The notes under the pieces: model-generated
Told to the model about the DNA's origin: nothing
The model's database searches: none
Seen by the model: the letters and a program-made list of their open reading frames with translations, nothing else
In this document: positions 45,613 to 57,168 of the stretch, piece after piece
How the letters are laid out: the number at the start of each line of letters is the position of its first letter
Position numbering within the stretch: position 1 is the stretch's first letter
Position numbers and translations under genes: made by a program
Assembly: GCF_019749295.1 (NCBI RefSeq)
Contig: NZ_JACWFG010000003.1
Span: 288,489 to 352,488, forward strand
Direction: 5' to 3'
Origin: Neobacillus niacini
GTDB taxonomy: Bacteria > Bacillota > Bacilli > Bacillales > Cytobacillaceae
Length of the DNA stretch: 64,000 bases

Positions 45613-47421
45613 CTATAGCGATTTACGCAATTGAATGATTTCATTCGCAATTGCAGCTGCTTTACTAAAATCACTTTGTCGCTCAGCTTCTTTTTGTTCC
45701 ACTTCTTTTTCTTTTATCTTTAACAATTTTTGATAATTCAACACCTGTTTGATATAATCAGTTAATTCTTGACTGCTTATTTCTTCATTAATTGACATCA
45801 TTTCAATATCAACGACTATTCTTCTAAGATTTTCATCTTGAATATAGGTTAAAAAAGCACTAGAGTCAGGTTTAACATGCTCTTCGTAAAAACCAATTAG
45901 ATAAGTTATTATTGCCTGATGTTCATCAATGTTAAACGTATTACCCTGCAATAAATCCTGTACCTTATAGGCCATATCACGGTCCCTTAACATATGGGCA
46001 ATCAATCGTCTTTCAGCATTGTAATGAGCAGGCTTTAGTTTATTTGCTGGTTTTACAACAATAGCAGGTTTATTTACAGGCTGTGTCTGCCCATTTGACT
46101 TCCGTTTTTCAGTGAAAAAGATTTGTTTTAGCTGCTGCTGTAAGGCATCAAGAGAAATTGAAAATTCTGAGGCAAGTTGCCGCAAATAATGATCTTTTTC
46201 AACAGCTTTTGTCAATTTACTTATTTCTTTAAGTATTGTTTCGATATAGGCAAGCCGATCTCCTTCTATTTGAAGATTTTTTCCTCTTCGAAAATAAAGA
46301 AATTTAAATGACATCCAGGTAAGGCTTGCGCCAATGACCTCATTACGAAACTTTTCTGGACCATTTTTCTTAATATATTCATCCGGATCTAGTCCATCAG
46401 ACATCATAGCCACTTTTATGGTGCAACCAGCATCAATAAGCATATTCCCTGCTCTATAGGCAGCTTCAATACCTGCTTTATCTGAATCAAAACAAATCGT
46501 TATAGATTGGGTATTCTGCCGAATTAGTGTTATATGCTCTTCTGTCAAGGAAGTACCCATCGTGGCAATCCCATTTTCCACACCAGATTTGTCAGCAGCA
46601 ATGACATCAGCGAATCCTTCAAAAAGAACACCTTGCTGCAATTTTCTAATACTTGGTTTGGCCAAATGAAAATTATATAAAATTTTACTTTTATTAAAAA
46701 TTGCTGTCTCGGGACTATTTAAATATTTAGGCTCATCAGCCCCTAAGGATCTCCCAGAAAAAGCAATACTGTTTCCATTGCGGTCAAAAATTGGAAACAT
46801 AATTCGATCCCGGAATCGATCAAAATAGGTTCCATCCCTTTCTCGTTTGATGATCAAACCGGCCTTTTCCATTATTTCTGGAGAAAAATCTCTCTTTGAT
46901 AGAAATTTGTATACAAAATCCCATGAATTTAAGGAATAACCAATTTGAAACTTATCAATCGATTCTCGAGTAAAGCCTCTATTTAGTAAATACTCTAATG
47001 CATGTTGACCGTCTTTTGTATTTACCAATAAGTGATGATAGAATTTACACAATAGCTCATGCGCATCCAGCATTGACTGAATTTCCGGAGATACGCTCTT
47101 CCCCTTCCCACTCGCTGAGAAGTTTACTTGAAGATCAATATTAGCTTTTTCAGCTAATTTTACGGCAGCTTCTAGGAAGGATATTCCCTCCAGCTCCATC
47201 AAGAAAGAGAAAACATTTCCTCCCGCTCCGCAGCCGAAGCAATGATAAATTTGTTTATCGGTTGAAACGGAAAATGATGGGGAGTTTTCTCCATGGAAAG
47301 GACATAATCCGAAGTAATTTCGCCCTTGTTTTTTTAGTTGAACATACTCACTAATAATTTCAACAATATCAACAGACTGACGAATTTGATTAATTTTTTC
47401 TTCGGCAATCCGTTCTGCCAT
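45613..47421 (-). CDS. dnaG: DNA primase
   Basis: Synthesises RNA primers at the replication fork (602 aa). N-terminal zinc ribbon CPFHGE ... CFGCGAGG (Cys41, His44, two further Cys), central Toprim with GFADVIAADKSG, GTSLTEEH and CFDSDKAGIEAA, and a C-terminal helicase-binding domain. ATG 47421 is chosen over the ATG at 47436, which lies directly on the ribosome site. A yqxD remnant is immediately upstream. Confidence 0.97.
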   Translation of the reverse strand: MAERIAEEKINQIRQSVDIVEIISEYVQLKKQGRNYFGLCPFHGENSPSFSVSTDKQIYHCFGCGAGGNVFSFLMELEGISFLEAAVKLAEKANIDLQVNFSASGKGKSVSPEIQSMLDAHELLCKFYHHLLVNTKDGQHALEYLLNRGFTRESIDKFQIGYSLNSWDFVYKFLSKRDFSPEIMEKAGLIIKRERDGTYFDRFRDRIMFPIFDRNGNSIAFSGRSLGADEPKYLNSPETAIFNKSKILYNFHLAKPSIRKLQQGVLFEGFADVIAADKSGVENGIATMGTSLTEEHITLIRQNTQSITICFDSDKAGIEAAYRAGNMLIDAGCTIKVAMMSDGLDPDEYIKKNGPEKFRNEVIGASLTWMSFKFLYFRRGKNLQIEGDRLAYIETILKEISKLTKAVEKDHYLRQLASEFSISLDALQQQLKQIFFTEKRKSNGQTQPVNKPAIVVKPANKLKPAHYNAERRLIAHMLRDRDMAYKVQDLLQGNTFNIDEHQAIITYLIGFYEEHVKPDSSAFLTYIQDENLRRIVVDIEMMSINEEISSQELTDYIKQVLNYQKLLKIKEKEVEQKEAERQSDFSKAAAIANEIIQLRKSL

Positions 47422-47442
47422 GAAAAACATCTCCAATTGTAC

Positions 47443-47776
47443 TTATTCTGCAAAGAAATCTAAAATCCTGCATATTTCGACAAAATCACGATAATTTTCT
47501 TTCTTAAATTTTGCACGATCATCAGAATTAAAAGGTTTTGGCCTTTACCATAATATCCTGTGTAACAGTAATATCCCCCTTTGCAGTGGATTCATGATTT
47601 ATTAGTCCGCAGCTTCTTTCCCGGAATCAACATATTCTTATGCAGTGTTACCATATGTAGTCTTATTGTTTCCATGTTGACCATAAGAAGCAATATAAAG
47701 AATTTACGGAAAATGTAGAAGCGATTTCGACAATTTCCTCTTTTATCGGGCATGAATCTGCAGCTACAAATATAGT
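47443..47776 (-). pseudogene. yqxD: Decayed yqxD (DUF188/UPF0178) gene
   Basis: On the minus strand, pieces of the DUF188 family appear in order but in shifting frames: ADSCPIKEEIVEIASTFSV, then YIASYGQHGNN, EYVDSGKEAAD (stop, stop) IMN, KGDITVTQDI, YGKG and KPFNSDDRAKFK, ending in a TAA at 47443. At least three frameshifts, several stops and loss of about 50 codons between VTQDI and YGKG are needed. The conserved VDADSCP has become VAADSCP. Position just upstream of dnaG and downstream of yqfL is exactly that of intact yqxD in B. subtilis. Confidence 0.85.
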
Positions 47777-48106
47777 TGGAATGTCACTTGCATAACTAAT
47801 AATTCTACATTAATCCGCATATTCCTTCTTTGTAAAGCTAACTTTTTAAGTAAACTCGCCAATTGGCAAGGTCTTAAAGGCGGATTATGAGATAGTTCTA
47901 CTTGTACATTCTAATTTTATAAACGGGAGATTTAAATTGCCCTAAAAAGACTTATGTCGAATTTTTTTCTTTAGGTTTCCTTGACATCTAACAATAAATA
48001 GTTTATTCGTATACATGCAAGTCTAAACCTAAAAGATTCATTTTTATCACAATTTTTTATTATAGTACATTCTTTTGTACTTTTCCAGACTTTTTTTACC
48101 CTTAAA
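47777..48106. other. AT-rich gap upstream of the yqxD remnant
   Basis: No intact gene is visible. The dnaG-sigA promoter probably lies here: a minus-strand TATAAT at 48059-48064 is preceded by the inverted repeat AGTAC-N8-GTACT (48064-48081), but no good -35 is seen. Close to 47780, a minus-strand frame reads SDIPTIFVA, which itself resembles an internal DUF188 segment, so some of this stretch may be rearranged yqxD debris. Confidence 0.4.
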
Positions 48107-48134
48107 TGAAAAACACATAATCTAAGATTATGTG
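48107..48134 (-). terminator. Terminator downstream of yqfL
   Basis: Stem CACATAATCT / AGATTATGTG directly abutting the stop codon, followed by TTTTT on the minus strand. It ends the ccpN-yqfL transcript. Confidence 0.8.
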
Positions 48135-48944
48135 CTAGGACCTTCTTTTATGAAAGTAGTTTAGAATAACATTTGCGGTTTCTTCAACAGCCTTGTTCGT
48201 TACATCTATAACTGGACAATTAATTCTGTTTACTATCTTTTCAAAGAAGGTTAGTTCATCACGAATCCGTTCAATATTTGCATAGCTGGCCTGATCATTT
48301 AATCCTAAAGAAATTAACCTTTCACGCCTAATATTATTTAGTTTTTGCGGGCTTATTTTAAGTCCGAAGCATTTTTCTGCTGGAACCTTATATAATTCCT
48401 CAGGAGGATCCACTTCTGGAACAAGAGGAACATTTGCAACTTTTAAACGTTTCAAAGCCAAATATTGAGATAAAGGAGTTTTAGATGTTCTTGATACTCC
48501 GATTAAAACGATATCAGCTTTTAATATTCCCCTTGGATCACGTCCATCATCATATTTCACAGCAAACTCTATGGCCTCTACTTTTTTAAAATAATCTTCA
48601 TCAAGTTTTCTTACGAGTCCTGGTTCACACAGAGGAGTTTTCCCGCTAAAGATTTGAATTTGGTCCATAATTGGCCCCATTAAATCTACAGCATATATTC
48701 CTGCTTCGTCTGCCTTTTCCTTCATATAAGAACGCATATCTGGTTTTACTAAAGTAAAAGCGATCATAGCGTGGTCCATTGTAACAAGTGAAACTACTTC
48801 ATCAATATGCTCCTTATCTTCAACATAAGGGAATCTTTTCAACGTCATTCCTGATCCATTAAACTGGCTGATCGCCGCTTTTGTAACTAATTCAGCTGTT
48901 TCCCCCACTGAATCAGATACCACATATATGACAGGTGTAATCAT
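48135..48944 (-). CDS. yqfL: YqfL, PPDK regulatory kinase/pyrophosphorylase
   Basis: DUF299 bifunctional regulator (269 aa) that phosphorylates and dephosphorylates a Thr of pyruvate phosphate dikinase (or PEP synthase). The P-loop-like motif [18 protein letters not shown] lies near residue 150; [14 protein letters not shown] is the conserved start. It follows ccpN, and in B. subtilis YqfL modulates CcpN-controlled gluconeogenic genes. Only GAGGAAG, close to the ATG, serves as ribosome site. Confidence 0.93.
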   Translation of the reverse strand: MITPVIYVVSDSVGETAELVTKAAISQFNGSGMTLKRFPYVEDKEHIDEVVSLVTMDHAMIAFTLVKPDMRSYMKEKADEAGIYAVDLMGPIMDQIQIFSGKTPLCEPGLVRKLDEDYFKKVEAIEFAVKYDDGRDPRGILKADIVLIGVSRTSKTPLSQYLALKRLKVANVPLVPEVDPPEELYKVPAEKCFGLKISPQKLNNIRRERLISLGLNDQASYANIERIRDELTFFEKIVNRINCPVIDVTNKAVEETANVILNYFHKRRS

Positions 48945-49010
48945 TCTTCCTCAACAGCTCCTCTGGAAATACTAATATTTATTCTACATCCAGTCCTAGA
49001 GTGTGCCTTA

Positions 49011-49646
49011 TCACTCATCACCCAGGGCAACAAATGCTTTTGTGATATTTGTTTTCGTAATTCTGCCAATTACTTCAAACCCTTTTTCAGACTGTCTGAC
49101 TATAGGTAATGCGTCAATTTGTTTATCAATAAGTAATTTAGCAACGTCAATTAAGGAATCTTCCATTTCACACATCGTGATATTAGGCATTCTAGTCATA
49201 ATGATGTTAATGGGAAGTGCTGTAAGCTCCTGTTTACCAATACTGGCTCTTAGCAAATCCTTTCTTGATAAAACACCAACTAGCAGTGAGTTTTGATCTA
49301 CAACAAATAAGGTTCCCACATCTTCAAGGAACATTGTACAAATGGCATCATAAACTGAAACGTTCTCCTTCACGATAACAGGTAATGAATTATAATCCTT
49401 TACAAGGACCTTTTGAAGGTTTTCAGTCAAGAGCTGAGATCCTGATTTTCCTGTATAAAAATATCCCACGCGCGGCCTTGCGTCCAAATATCCAGCCATG
49501 GTTAATATTGATAAATCAGGCCTTAAGGTTGCTCTTGTTAAGTTTAACTGCTCAGCAATGTTCTCCCCTGTGATTGGTCCATTATCCTTCACAATCTGAA
49601 TGATTAGTTCTTGGCGTTTGGTCAGTTCTATTTTTCTCACCACCAT
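49011..49646 (-). CDS. ccpN: CcpN, HTH-CBS repressor of gluconeogenesis
   Basis: Transcriptional repressor (211 aa) of gapB and pckA in B. subtilis. Residues 1-65 form a winged HTH (GPITGENIAEQLNLTRATLRPDLSILT) and GYLDARPRVGYFYTGK links to two CBS domains (about 80-135 and 145-205) that sense nucleotides. The start is uncertain: ATG 49646 or GTG 49640. It is co-oriented with yqfL, 66 bases apart. Confidence 0.94.
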   Translation of the reverse strand: MVVRKIELTKRQELIIQIVKDNGPITGENIAEQLNLTRATLRPDLSILTMAGYLDARPRVGYFYTGKSGSQLLTENLQKVLVKDYNSLPVIVKENVSVYDAICTMFLEDVGTLFVVDQNSLLVGVLSRKDLLRASIGKQELTALPINIIMTRMPNITMCEMEDSLIDVAKLLIDKQIDALPIVRQSEKGFEVIGRITKTNITKAFVALGDE

Positions 49647-49709
49647 ATTTAATCCAATATATTGGCTGCGCCAAACTCAGTAACTCTTTAACACAGCCAA
49701 ATTTTATAA

Positions 49710-51092
49710 TTAAAACATTATTTTTTCTTGGATGAATGTGACTAGTTCTGCTATTGGTACTCTTGTTTGTTTCATTGTGTCACGGTCTCTGATGGTAACC
49801 ATTTTGTCTTCTTTTGAATCGAAATCATAGGTAATACAGAAAGGCGTACCAATTTCATCATGTCTGCGGTAACGTTTTCCGATTGAACCTGCTTCATCGT
49901 AATCTACGGAAAAATGCTTAGCTAATGTTTCAAAAACTTCTCTTGCTTCTTCTGAAAGTTTTTTAGACAATGGAAGAACGGCTGCTTTAAATGGTGCCAG
50001 TGCAGGATGGAAGTGCATAACAGTTCTTGATGTCCCATCCTCAAGCTGTTCTTCATCATAAGCATCAATTAAAAATGCTAATGTTACCCTGTCTGCACCT
50101 AAAGAAGGTTCAATACAGTATGGAATATATCTTTCATTTGTCTCTGGATCAATATAGTTGAAGTCTTCTCCCGAGAATTGCATGTGCTGCTTTAAATCAT
50201 AATCCGTCCGAGATGCTACACCCCAAAGTTCTCCCCATCCAAATGGGAACTTATATTCAAAGTCAGTTGTCGCATTACTATAATGAGAAAGTTCATCCTC
50301 TGAATGATCACGAAGACGTAAATTTTCCTGATTTAACCCTAATGAATGAAGCCATTTCTCAGCAAAATTCTTCCAATAATCAAACCATGTTAATTCTTCC
50401 CCTGGCTTACAGAAAAATTCAAGCTCCATTTGCTCAAACTCACGAGTACGGAAAGTAAAGTTTCCAGGAGTAATTTCATTACGGAAGCTTTTTCCGATTT
50501 GGGCAATTCCAAATGGTAATTTCTTTCTCATTGTACGCTGAACGTTTTTAAAGTTAACAAAAATCCCTTGCGCCGTTTCAGGCCGCAGGAATATTTCATT
50601 TGCACTAGATTCTGTTACCCCCTGGAAAGTCTTAAACATTAAATTAAATTGGCGAATACTAGTAAAATCATGACTGCCGCAGTCTGGGCAGGCAATATTA
50701 TGTTCTTTAACAAGCTCTTCCATTTTATCAAACGGAAGGCCGTCAACAATCACTTCCATCCCCTTTTCATCAAGGGCATTTTCTATTAACTTATCGGCAC
50801 GATGACGTGCTTTACAGTTTTTACAATCCATCATTGGATCGTTAAAGTTTCCAATATGTCCAGATGCTTCCCAAGTTCTCGGGTTCATTAAAATGCTTGC
50901 ATCCAAACCAACATTGTATGGAGATTCTTGAACAAATTTCTTCCACCATGCCTGTTTGATGTTGTTTTTAAATTCTACTCCCAGTGGACCGTAATCCCAT
51001 GTATTTGCCAGTCCTCCGTAGATTTCTGAACCCGGAAAAATAAAACCTCTATGTTTCGCATGAGAAACAATTTGCTCCATTGATACTTTCAT
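49710..51092 (-). CDS. glyQS: Glycine--tRNA ligase (single-chain, dimeric type)
   Basis: Class II aminoacyl-tRNA synthetase (460 aa) of the alpha2 type. Motif 1 region is [20 protein letters not shown]; motif 2 [25 protein letters not shown]; motif 3 [10 protein letters not shown]; anticodon-binding domain at the C-terminus from about residue 355. A zinc-like CxxC pair occurs in CKNCKARH and CPDCGSH. Notably B. subtilis itself uses the two-subunit glyQ/glyS; here the single-chain enzyme is under a T-box. GAGGAG precedes the ATG. Confidence 0.95.
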   Translation of the reverse strand: MKVSMEQIVSHAKHRGFIFPGSEIYGGLANTWDYGPLGVEFKNNIKQAWWKKFVQESPYNVGLDASILMNPRTWEASGHIGNFNDPMMDCKNCKARHRADKLIENALDEKGMEVIVDGLPFDKMEELVKEHNIACPDCGSHDFTSIRQFNLMFKTFQGVTESSANEIFLRPETAQGIFVNFKNVQRTMRKKLPFGIAQIGKSFRNEITPGNFTFRTREFEQMELEFFCKPGEELTWFDYWKNFAEKWLHSLGLNQENLRLRDHSEDELSHYSNATTDFEYKFPFGWGELWGVASRTDYDLKQHMQFSGEDFNYIDPETNERYIPYCIEPSLGADRVTLAFLIDAYDEEQLEDGTSRTVMHFHPALAPFKAAVLPLSKKLSEEAREVFETLAKHFSVDYDEAGSIGKRYRRHDEIGTPFCITYDFDSKEDKMVTIRDRDTMKQTRVPIAELVTFIQEKIMF

Positions 51093-51118
51093 TTTGATTA
51101 CTCCTCTTCATTAATGGT

Positions 51119-51347
51119 AAAATAAAAAACTCTCGTCGCTATGCTTATAATAAGCATAGGGACGAGAGTTACCCGCGGTTCCACCCTATTTGCTGCAAGT
51201 TTCAAGCAGCCTCTTTTATGTGTCATTACACATGATATGCTCCAGAACGCCCTTCCTTAGGTCCCTATTCCCTAGCTCACACCATCCTAGGTTCGCTTTT
51301 ATAGAGATTGCCAAGTACTTTTTTCTATCAACGCATCTATATTATTA
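51119..51347 (-). promoter_or_regulatory. Glycine T-box leader of the glycyl-tRNA synthetase
   Basis: The minus strand carries the T-box sequence TGGAACCGCGGG inside AGGGTGGAACCGCGGGT (51171-51187). It is followed by a long terminator hairpin AACTCTCGTCCCTATGCTTAT / ATAAGCATAG-GACGAGAGTT (51128-51171) and TTTTTT. Upstream stem I includes GGCGTTCTGGAGC, where GGC is the likely glycine specifier. Uncharged tRNA-Gly would stabilise the antiterminator and switch on the synthetase. The specifier choice is inferred. Confidence 0.92.
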
Positions 51348-51353
51348 AAACAC

Positions 51354-51382
51354 ATCATATCGAAATCTAAATTAAAAGTCAA
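51354..51382 (-). promoter_or_regulatory. Promoter of the T-box leader
   Basis: TTGACT, 17-bp spacer, TATGAT on the minus strand, placing the transcript start near 51347, just past the recO stop. Confidence 0.8.
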
Positions 51383-51389
51383 TCATTCA

Positions 51390-52142
51390 CTATAATTGAT
51401 TACGAAACTTTTCCATTGACTGGATAAATTTCTTAGTTTTTAGATAAAGGCCTGAATATTCCTCATAGTATGCTGAAATTACTGTTTTTAACTCATTCTT
51501 AGTTTCCTGCTTAACAGAGATATTTCCTAGTCTTGAAAGATCAATAAAATAAAATAACCGTAATAATTTTACAGATGATGGCGATAATTTATAATGGTAT
51601 GGATCCTTATGTAAACATCGGTGACATATAAAGCCGCCTTCACGTATAGAAAAAGAAAAAGATCCGTCTGTGCTGCCGCAAACGGAACATTGATTAAGAA
51701 TTGGATATAATCCCAAAACATCAAGCATTTTCATATCGTAAATATTCATAAGAATGTCCGGATCGTAGCCTTCATTCATATAATTTAACGTTTGAAACAG
51801 CAATTCGAAATGATAGGGATTAGGTTTTTTATCTTCTGTACACTTATCAGTTAATTCAACAATATAACTAGCATAAGCTGTTAGGAAAATATCTTCACCA
51901 ATCCCCCGAAAACTTGTTATCATTTCACCTTGCTGAACACTTCCTAACCCAGTTCCTCTTTGGACTAGAAAGTAACCGTGGGTAAAAAGCTGGGTAATGG
52001 AGGATAGCCGGCTGTTTGGCTTTTTAGCTCCTCTAGCCATAACGCCGATTTTCCCCCATTCCCTTGTGTATAGGGTAATGATTTTATTGGTCTCACCATA
52101 ATCTGTAGTTCTAATGACGATGCCTTCACATTTTTGGAGCAT
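51390..52142 (-). CDS. recO: RecO, recombination mediator
   Basis: Helps RecA replace SSB in the RecFOR pathway (250 aa). N-terminal OB-fold ([25 protein letters not shown]), then a helical domain with a four-Cys zinc site: CSVCGS ... ICHRC. ATG 52142 follows GGTG and gives the canonical ML-KCEGIV start; ATG 52154 is also in frame. It follows yqzL. Confidence 0.95.
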   Translation of the reverse strand: MLQKCEGIVIRTTDYGETNKIITLYTREWGKIGVMARGAKKPNSRLSSITQLFTHGYFLVQRGTGLGSVQQGEMITSFRGIGEDIFLTAYASYIVELTDKCTEDKKPNPYHFELLFQTLNYMNEGYDPDILMNIYDMKMLDVLGLYPILNQCSVCGSTDGSFSFSIREGGFICHRCLHKDPYHYKLSPSSVKLLRLFYFIDLSRLGNISVKQETKNELKTVISAYYEEYSGLYLKTKKFIQSMEKFRNQL

Positions 52143-52173
52143 TGCTGTCACCATCCCGATACATTAGACAAAC

Positions 52174-52317
52174 TTATGAAACGGGAAAATCCATTTGCGC
52201 TAGATCTTCATTCTGATTTCCGGGTATTTCTTGGTTTTCCTTCTCAAGCTCTTTATAGAGAAGATAAGTGTCAATATTACCTGTCTGTAGGAATACTTTC
52301 CACGTAAAATCCATCAT
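52174..52317 (-). CDS. yqzL: YqzL-family small protein
   Basis: A 47-residue protein starting MMDFTWKVFLQTGNIDTYLLY and continuing KELEKENQEIP. This is the YqzL family found between era and recO in Bacilli; function is unknown. AAAGGTGG lies about 8 bases before the first ATG. The short acidic tail varies in the family. Confidence 0.85.
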   Translation of the reverse strand: MMDFTWKVFLQTGNIDTYLLYKELEKENQEIPGNQNEDLAQMDFPVS

Positions 52318-52479
52318 CGAAAACCCCACCTTTCATGATATAGACTAGCCTTTTAAAGAATCCCAAACCTTACAATTATCATAGCCTGCCTGCTCAAAAA
52401 TCATAAGACGAAAATTTTGTTAATGTTGTCCATGCATAATTTTATATAAAACGTAATAATTTAATTAGGGTTTTAGAAA

Positions 52480-53791
<1,312 letters not shown>

Positions 53792-53969
53792 TCAATCTTC
53801 CCTTCCAGCAGAATTCCTGCCGCTTTCTTTATTTTACCCTAAAAATGTCACAAAATCATCACTTGTAGCGAAAAAGTAACAATAAAATTTGAATTTTCTC
53901 AAAAATCAACTAATTTACCCATACCAGCAAAAAGCTGATAAGTTATTGTACCGAATTCATAATTTTATT

Positions 53970-54356
53970 TCAAATCCATCTGTTTAACAAATTAAGAACA
54001 TGTGGCAAAAAGACTAGGATTCCAATAATTACTGCCATGATTGCATATATAAAAACAGCTCCTGCAGCAACATCCTTTGCCTGTTTGGCTAGTGGATGGT
54101 ACTCAACAGTAATTAAATCCACTACTCGTTCGATAGCTGTATTTATTAGTTCTAATGAGAAAATCCCGCCAATTGCTATTAGGATAAATAACCACTCTAT
54201 TTTACTTATTGAAAAAAAAACCGCACACAAAATTACCAGCACAGATACAACAAAATGGATGCGCATATTTCTTTCTGACCAAAGAGCCGTCTTTATTCCT
54301 GTAATAGCAAAAGCAAATGACTTCCATAAACGAATACGTTTATCTTGTAAGTCCAT
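53970..54356 (-). CDS. dgkA: Undecaprenol / diacylglycerol kinase
   Basis: DgkA-type integral membrane kinase (128 aa) with three helices and the motif [21 protein letters not shown] near residues 62-82 plus KDVAAGAVF. In Gram-positives this family prefers undecaprenol. It overlaps the end of ybeY by 17 bases. The 181-bp gap to cdd on its downstream side holds a weak AGCTTT/AAAGCTG hairpin only. Confidence 0.92.
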   Translation of the reverse strand: MDLQDKRIRLWKSFAFAITGIKTALWSERNMRIHFVVSVLVILCAVFFSISKIEWLFILIAIGGIFSLELINTAIERVVDLITVEYHPLAKQAKDVAAGAVFIYAIMAVIIGILVFLPHVLNLLNRWI

Positions 54357-54813
54357 ACTGCTCTAATAATTCCTTTTGTCTAGAGAACATTTTTTCCTCA
54401 TCTGCTTTTTCCATATGATCGTAACCTAATAGATGGAGAAAGCCGTGAACGGATAAAAACCCTAACTCACGTAAAAATGAATGCCCATATTCTTTTGCCT
54501 GCTCTTCTGCCTTAGTTACAGATATAATTATATCCCCTAAGACACGAGGCTGCTCGGCCCCAATCAACTCTATTTCACCCTCTCCAAGCTCTTCCATCGC
54601 AAATGAAATAACATCCGTGGGTGCGTCTTTTTCTCTGTACTCACGGTTGATCTCGTGAATTCTTTCATTGGAAACAAAAGTAACAGAAACCTCACTATCG
54701 TCTTCAACATTTTCTTTATCAGCCGCAAAATTTAATAGCTTTTCGATTACATCTAATTGTTCGGCAGATAGTTGATCTGTTTCATCTACTAAATCAATTA
54801 TCAACTTATTCAT
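54340..54813 (-). CDS. ybeY: YbeY, rRNA maturation endoribonuclease
   Basis: Metal-dependent RNase for 16S rRNA processing and ribosome quality control (157 aa). The zinc motif [11 protein letters not shown] lies near residue 127, with [18 protein letters not shown] upstream, both diagnostic. Its start overlaps the pgpH stop (ATGA). Confidence 0.96.
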   Translation of the reverse strand: MNKLIIDLVDETDQLSAEQLDVIEKLLNFAADKENVEDDSEVSVTFVSNERIHEINREYREKDAPTDVISFAMEELGEGEIELIGAEQPRVLGDIIISVTKAEEQAKEYGHSFLRELGFLSVHGFLHLLGYDHMEKADEEKMFSRQKELLEQYGLTR

Positions 54814-56978
54814 ATTTGAACCACCTTCTTCGTCATTTCTGGGTACTCTATTCTTGAGTGAAAAATGCCCTTTAAGGTTTCACAAAAAGAATGGGAAACC
54901 GTTTCTAATTCTTTTAATGTTAAGTCGCATTCATTTAATTGCCCATCCTGCAGGCGGTCAGCAACAATCTTTTTAACGAGTGATTCTATTGTTTCAGGTG
55001 TAGGCTGGTTAAGGGATCTAACAGCCGCTTCCACGCTGTCAGCAATACCTACAACAGCTGATTCTTTTGTTTGTGCTTTTGGACCTGGATAGCGATAATC
55101 CTCTTCCTTTACGTCTTGTCCATCTTGTATGGCCTTATGGTAAAAGAATTTTAAAAGTGTAGTCCCGTGATGTTGTTCAGCGATTTGAATAATTTCCTTA
55201 GGCATATTGTATTTTTTTAAAATCGCTGCCCCATCGGTCACGTGTGAGATAATAATATTAGCACTTTTATCAGGCGGCAATCGATCATGCGGGTTGTCGA
55301 GATGCATTTGGTTTTCTATGAAAAAGTTTGGACGTTTGGTTTTACCAATATCATGGTAATAACAGCCAACCCTAGCAAGCAAACCATTTGCACCGATTGC
55401 TTCGCAGGCTGCGTCAGCTAGATTTGCAACCATAACACTATGGTGATAGGTTCCAGGTGCTTCCATTAAAATTCTCCTCAGAAGCGGGTGATTGGGGTTG
55501 GACAGCTCAATCAACTTCATCGTTGATAGAATTCCAAAGCTTGTCTCAAAGAATGGTAATAATCCCATTGTCAATACAGCTGAACCAATACCTGAAAAAA
55601 TGGCTGTTAAGATATAATACCCATATTCCAATCCTGAAAATTGTCCATTTGGCAGAAACATGAGTGCCCAAATGGTGAAAAGATTTACAGCAGCTGCAAA
55701 TGATCCTGCTTGAAGGATTTTAGAGCGCTGATTTTGATCACTTAAAAAAAGCACGCCTGCGAGAGCACTAAATAATATGTAAATACCCACTGAAAAATTT
55801 AGTGTTCCTGAAACACCTTCATTAAATAAAACACTTCCGAAAATCGAGAAGATGATTGATGAAAGAATGGCGAGTTTTTCATCGATTAAAATCTTAATCA
55901 GCATTCCACCCATAGCGGCCGGAAATAAATAACCAATTCCTGAATAATTAAAAATTTGAAGCATACTGATAATCTTCAAAATAAAAAACGTTAGGATAAA
56001 AACGATGCCAAATAAGAGAAGATTTGTCTGTCTCTTTTCAAGCTGCTCCTTCATTTGATAGAAATAATAATAAAGGGATGAAAGAATAATCGAAATTAAG
56101 ATAATTAAACCAATAAAAGGTTTATACGATTGTTTGTTATCTAAGAGACCAACAAGCTCCAGCTGTCGATATTCTTCCTGACGAATTAATTTACCCTCTT
56201 CAATAATAATTTGTCCTTGCAGAATTTTTACAGGCTCAACTGATTCAGCTGCTTGCTTACGAAGTTCTTCAGTCGCTTCTGGATCATAAAACTCATTCTG
56301 AATGACAGCATACCTGCCTAATTCAATGGCTGCATTCTTTAAATCACCATTCAAAGTCGTGAATTTGAGCTCTTCCTCTAAACTTTTTTTTGCATTTTCA
56401 ACATCGTCAGCAGAAATCCGTTTGCTCATTACATTGTTAATGGCTGTCACTGTTAAATCTTTGGCAATCGATAATTCATCATTACTAGCTTGCACAAGTG
56501 CGGTAAAGACACGTTCAGATAAGTCTTTAATTACACGATCAGTTAATTTTGCCTTAAGCATCATTACTTCTTCTTCGATGTTAGGTTCGATTACCTCTAA
56601 CGGGTCTTCATCCAATATATTTTGTTTTTTTATTTCATCCTCAATTTCATCATTTACCTCTGAAGCCGAGTCAAATATAGAGCTGACTAAATCTACTTGA
56701 TTAGAGGAGTATTCTTTTTTTAACGTATAGACGTCCTGTACTTGATCCAATGACTCTTGACGTTTTTTCTCTGTACTAACTTTGTCCTCAACCGTCGCTG
56801 GAGAGCGGATGGTCTTATCGGCTACAGTTAATAAACTTATATCAAGTTTCTCCGGCTTTACGTTTCCATACAGAGAAATAAATAATATTACACCTAAAAC
56901 TACAAAAACAATCACTCTGAAGAAGGTATAATCGAGCAGCTTTTTTATTTGAATTAAGTATTGCTGAATTTTTTTCAA
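54810..56978 (-). CDS. pgpH: PgpH (YqfF), membrane HD-type c-di-AMP phosphodiesterase
   Basis: Degrades c-di-AMP (722 aa). One N-terminal helix is followed by a large extracytoplasmic 7TMR-HDED domain (about residues 45-285), seven helices (about 290-490), then a cytoplasmic HD domain with [15 protein letters not shown] and [14 protein letters not shown] (His-Asp pair) and later EQHHGTTL. The start is TTG 56978, shortly after GGGGGGAG. It heads pgpH-ybeY-dgkA. Confidence 0.94.
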   Translation of the reverse strand: MKKIQQYLIQIKKLLDYTFFRVIVFVVLGVILFISLYGNVKPEKLDISLLTVADKTIRSPATVEDKVSTEKKRQESLDQVQDVYTLKKEYSSNQVDLVSSIFDSASEVNDEIEDEIKKQNILDEDPLEVIEPNIEEEVMMLKAKLTDRVIKDLSERVFTALVQASNDELSIAKDLTVTAINNVMSKRISADDVENAKKSLEEELKFTTLNGDLKNAAIELGRYAVIQNEFYDPEATEELRKQAAESVEPVKILQGQIIIEEGKLIRQEEYRQLELVGLLDNKQSYKPFIGLIILISIILSSLYYYFYQMKEQLEKRQTNLLLFGIVFILTFFILKIISMLQIFNYSGIGYLFPAAMGGMLIKILIDEKLAILSSIIFSIFGSVLFNEGVSGTLNFSVGIYILFSALAGVLFLSDQNQRSKILQAGSFAAAVNLFTIWALMFLPNGQFSGLEYGYYILTAIFSGIGSAVLTMGLLPFFETSFGILSTMKLIELSNPNHPLLRRILMEAPGTYHHSVMVANLADAACEAIGANGLLARVGCYYHDIGKTKRPNFFIENQMHLDNPHDRLPPDKSANIIISHVTDGAAILKKYNMPKEIIQIAEQHHGTTLLKFFYHKAIQDGQDVKEEDYRYPGPKAQTKESAVVGIADSVEAAVRSLNQPTPETIESLVKKIVADRLQDGQLNECDLTLKELETVSHSFCETLKGIFHSRIEYPEMTKKVVQI

Positions 56979-57122
56979 CTAACTCCCCCCAAAGCCATAA
57001 AAAATAAACCATAATCACACATGTAAACCCGCTTCATGTAAAATGATAACAGTTTTTTCCTGAAGTTTCACCCTCTAATAAAAATAGGTTCATTTTTTAG
57101 ATTGCTTAATTACGGTTATATG

Positions 57123-57160
57123 GCAAAAGGGATAAACCATTGGACGGTTTATCCCTTAAA
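57123..57160 (-). terminator. Terminator downstream of phoH
   Basis: 12-bp stem AAGGGATAAACC / GGTTTATCCCTT, 7-nt loop, just past the phoH stop; followed by TTTTGCC on the minus strand. It separates the yqfCD-phoH and pgpH transcripts. Confidence 0.8.
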
Positions 57161-57168
57161 ACTTTGCT

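Noticed and set aside
47981..48016. Plus-strand TTGACA ... TATTCG promoter-like pair upstream of yqfL's end
   Set aside because: No gene or conserved RNA follows on the plus strand, and it points into the convergent terminator of yqfL.
49650..49705. Hairpin TTTGGCTGTG / CGCAGCCAA between glyQS and ccpN as a terminator
   Set aside because: It has a long loop and no T-run in the transcription direction, so I did not list it as a terminator.
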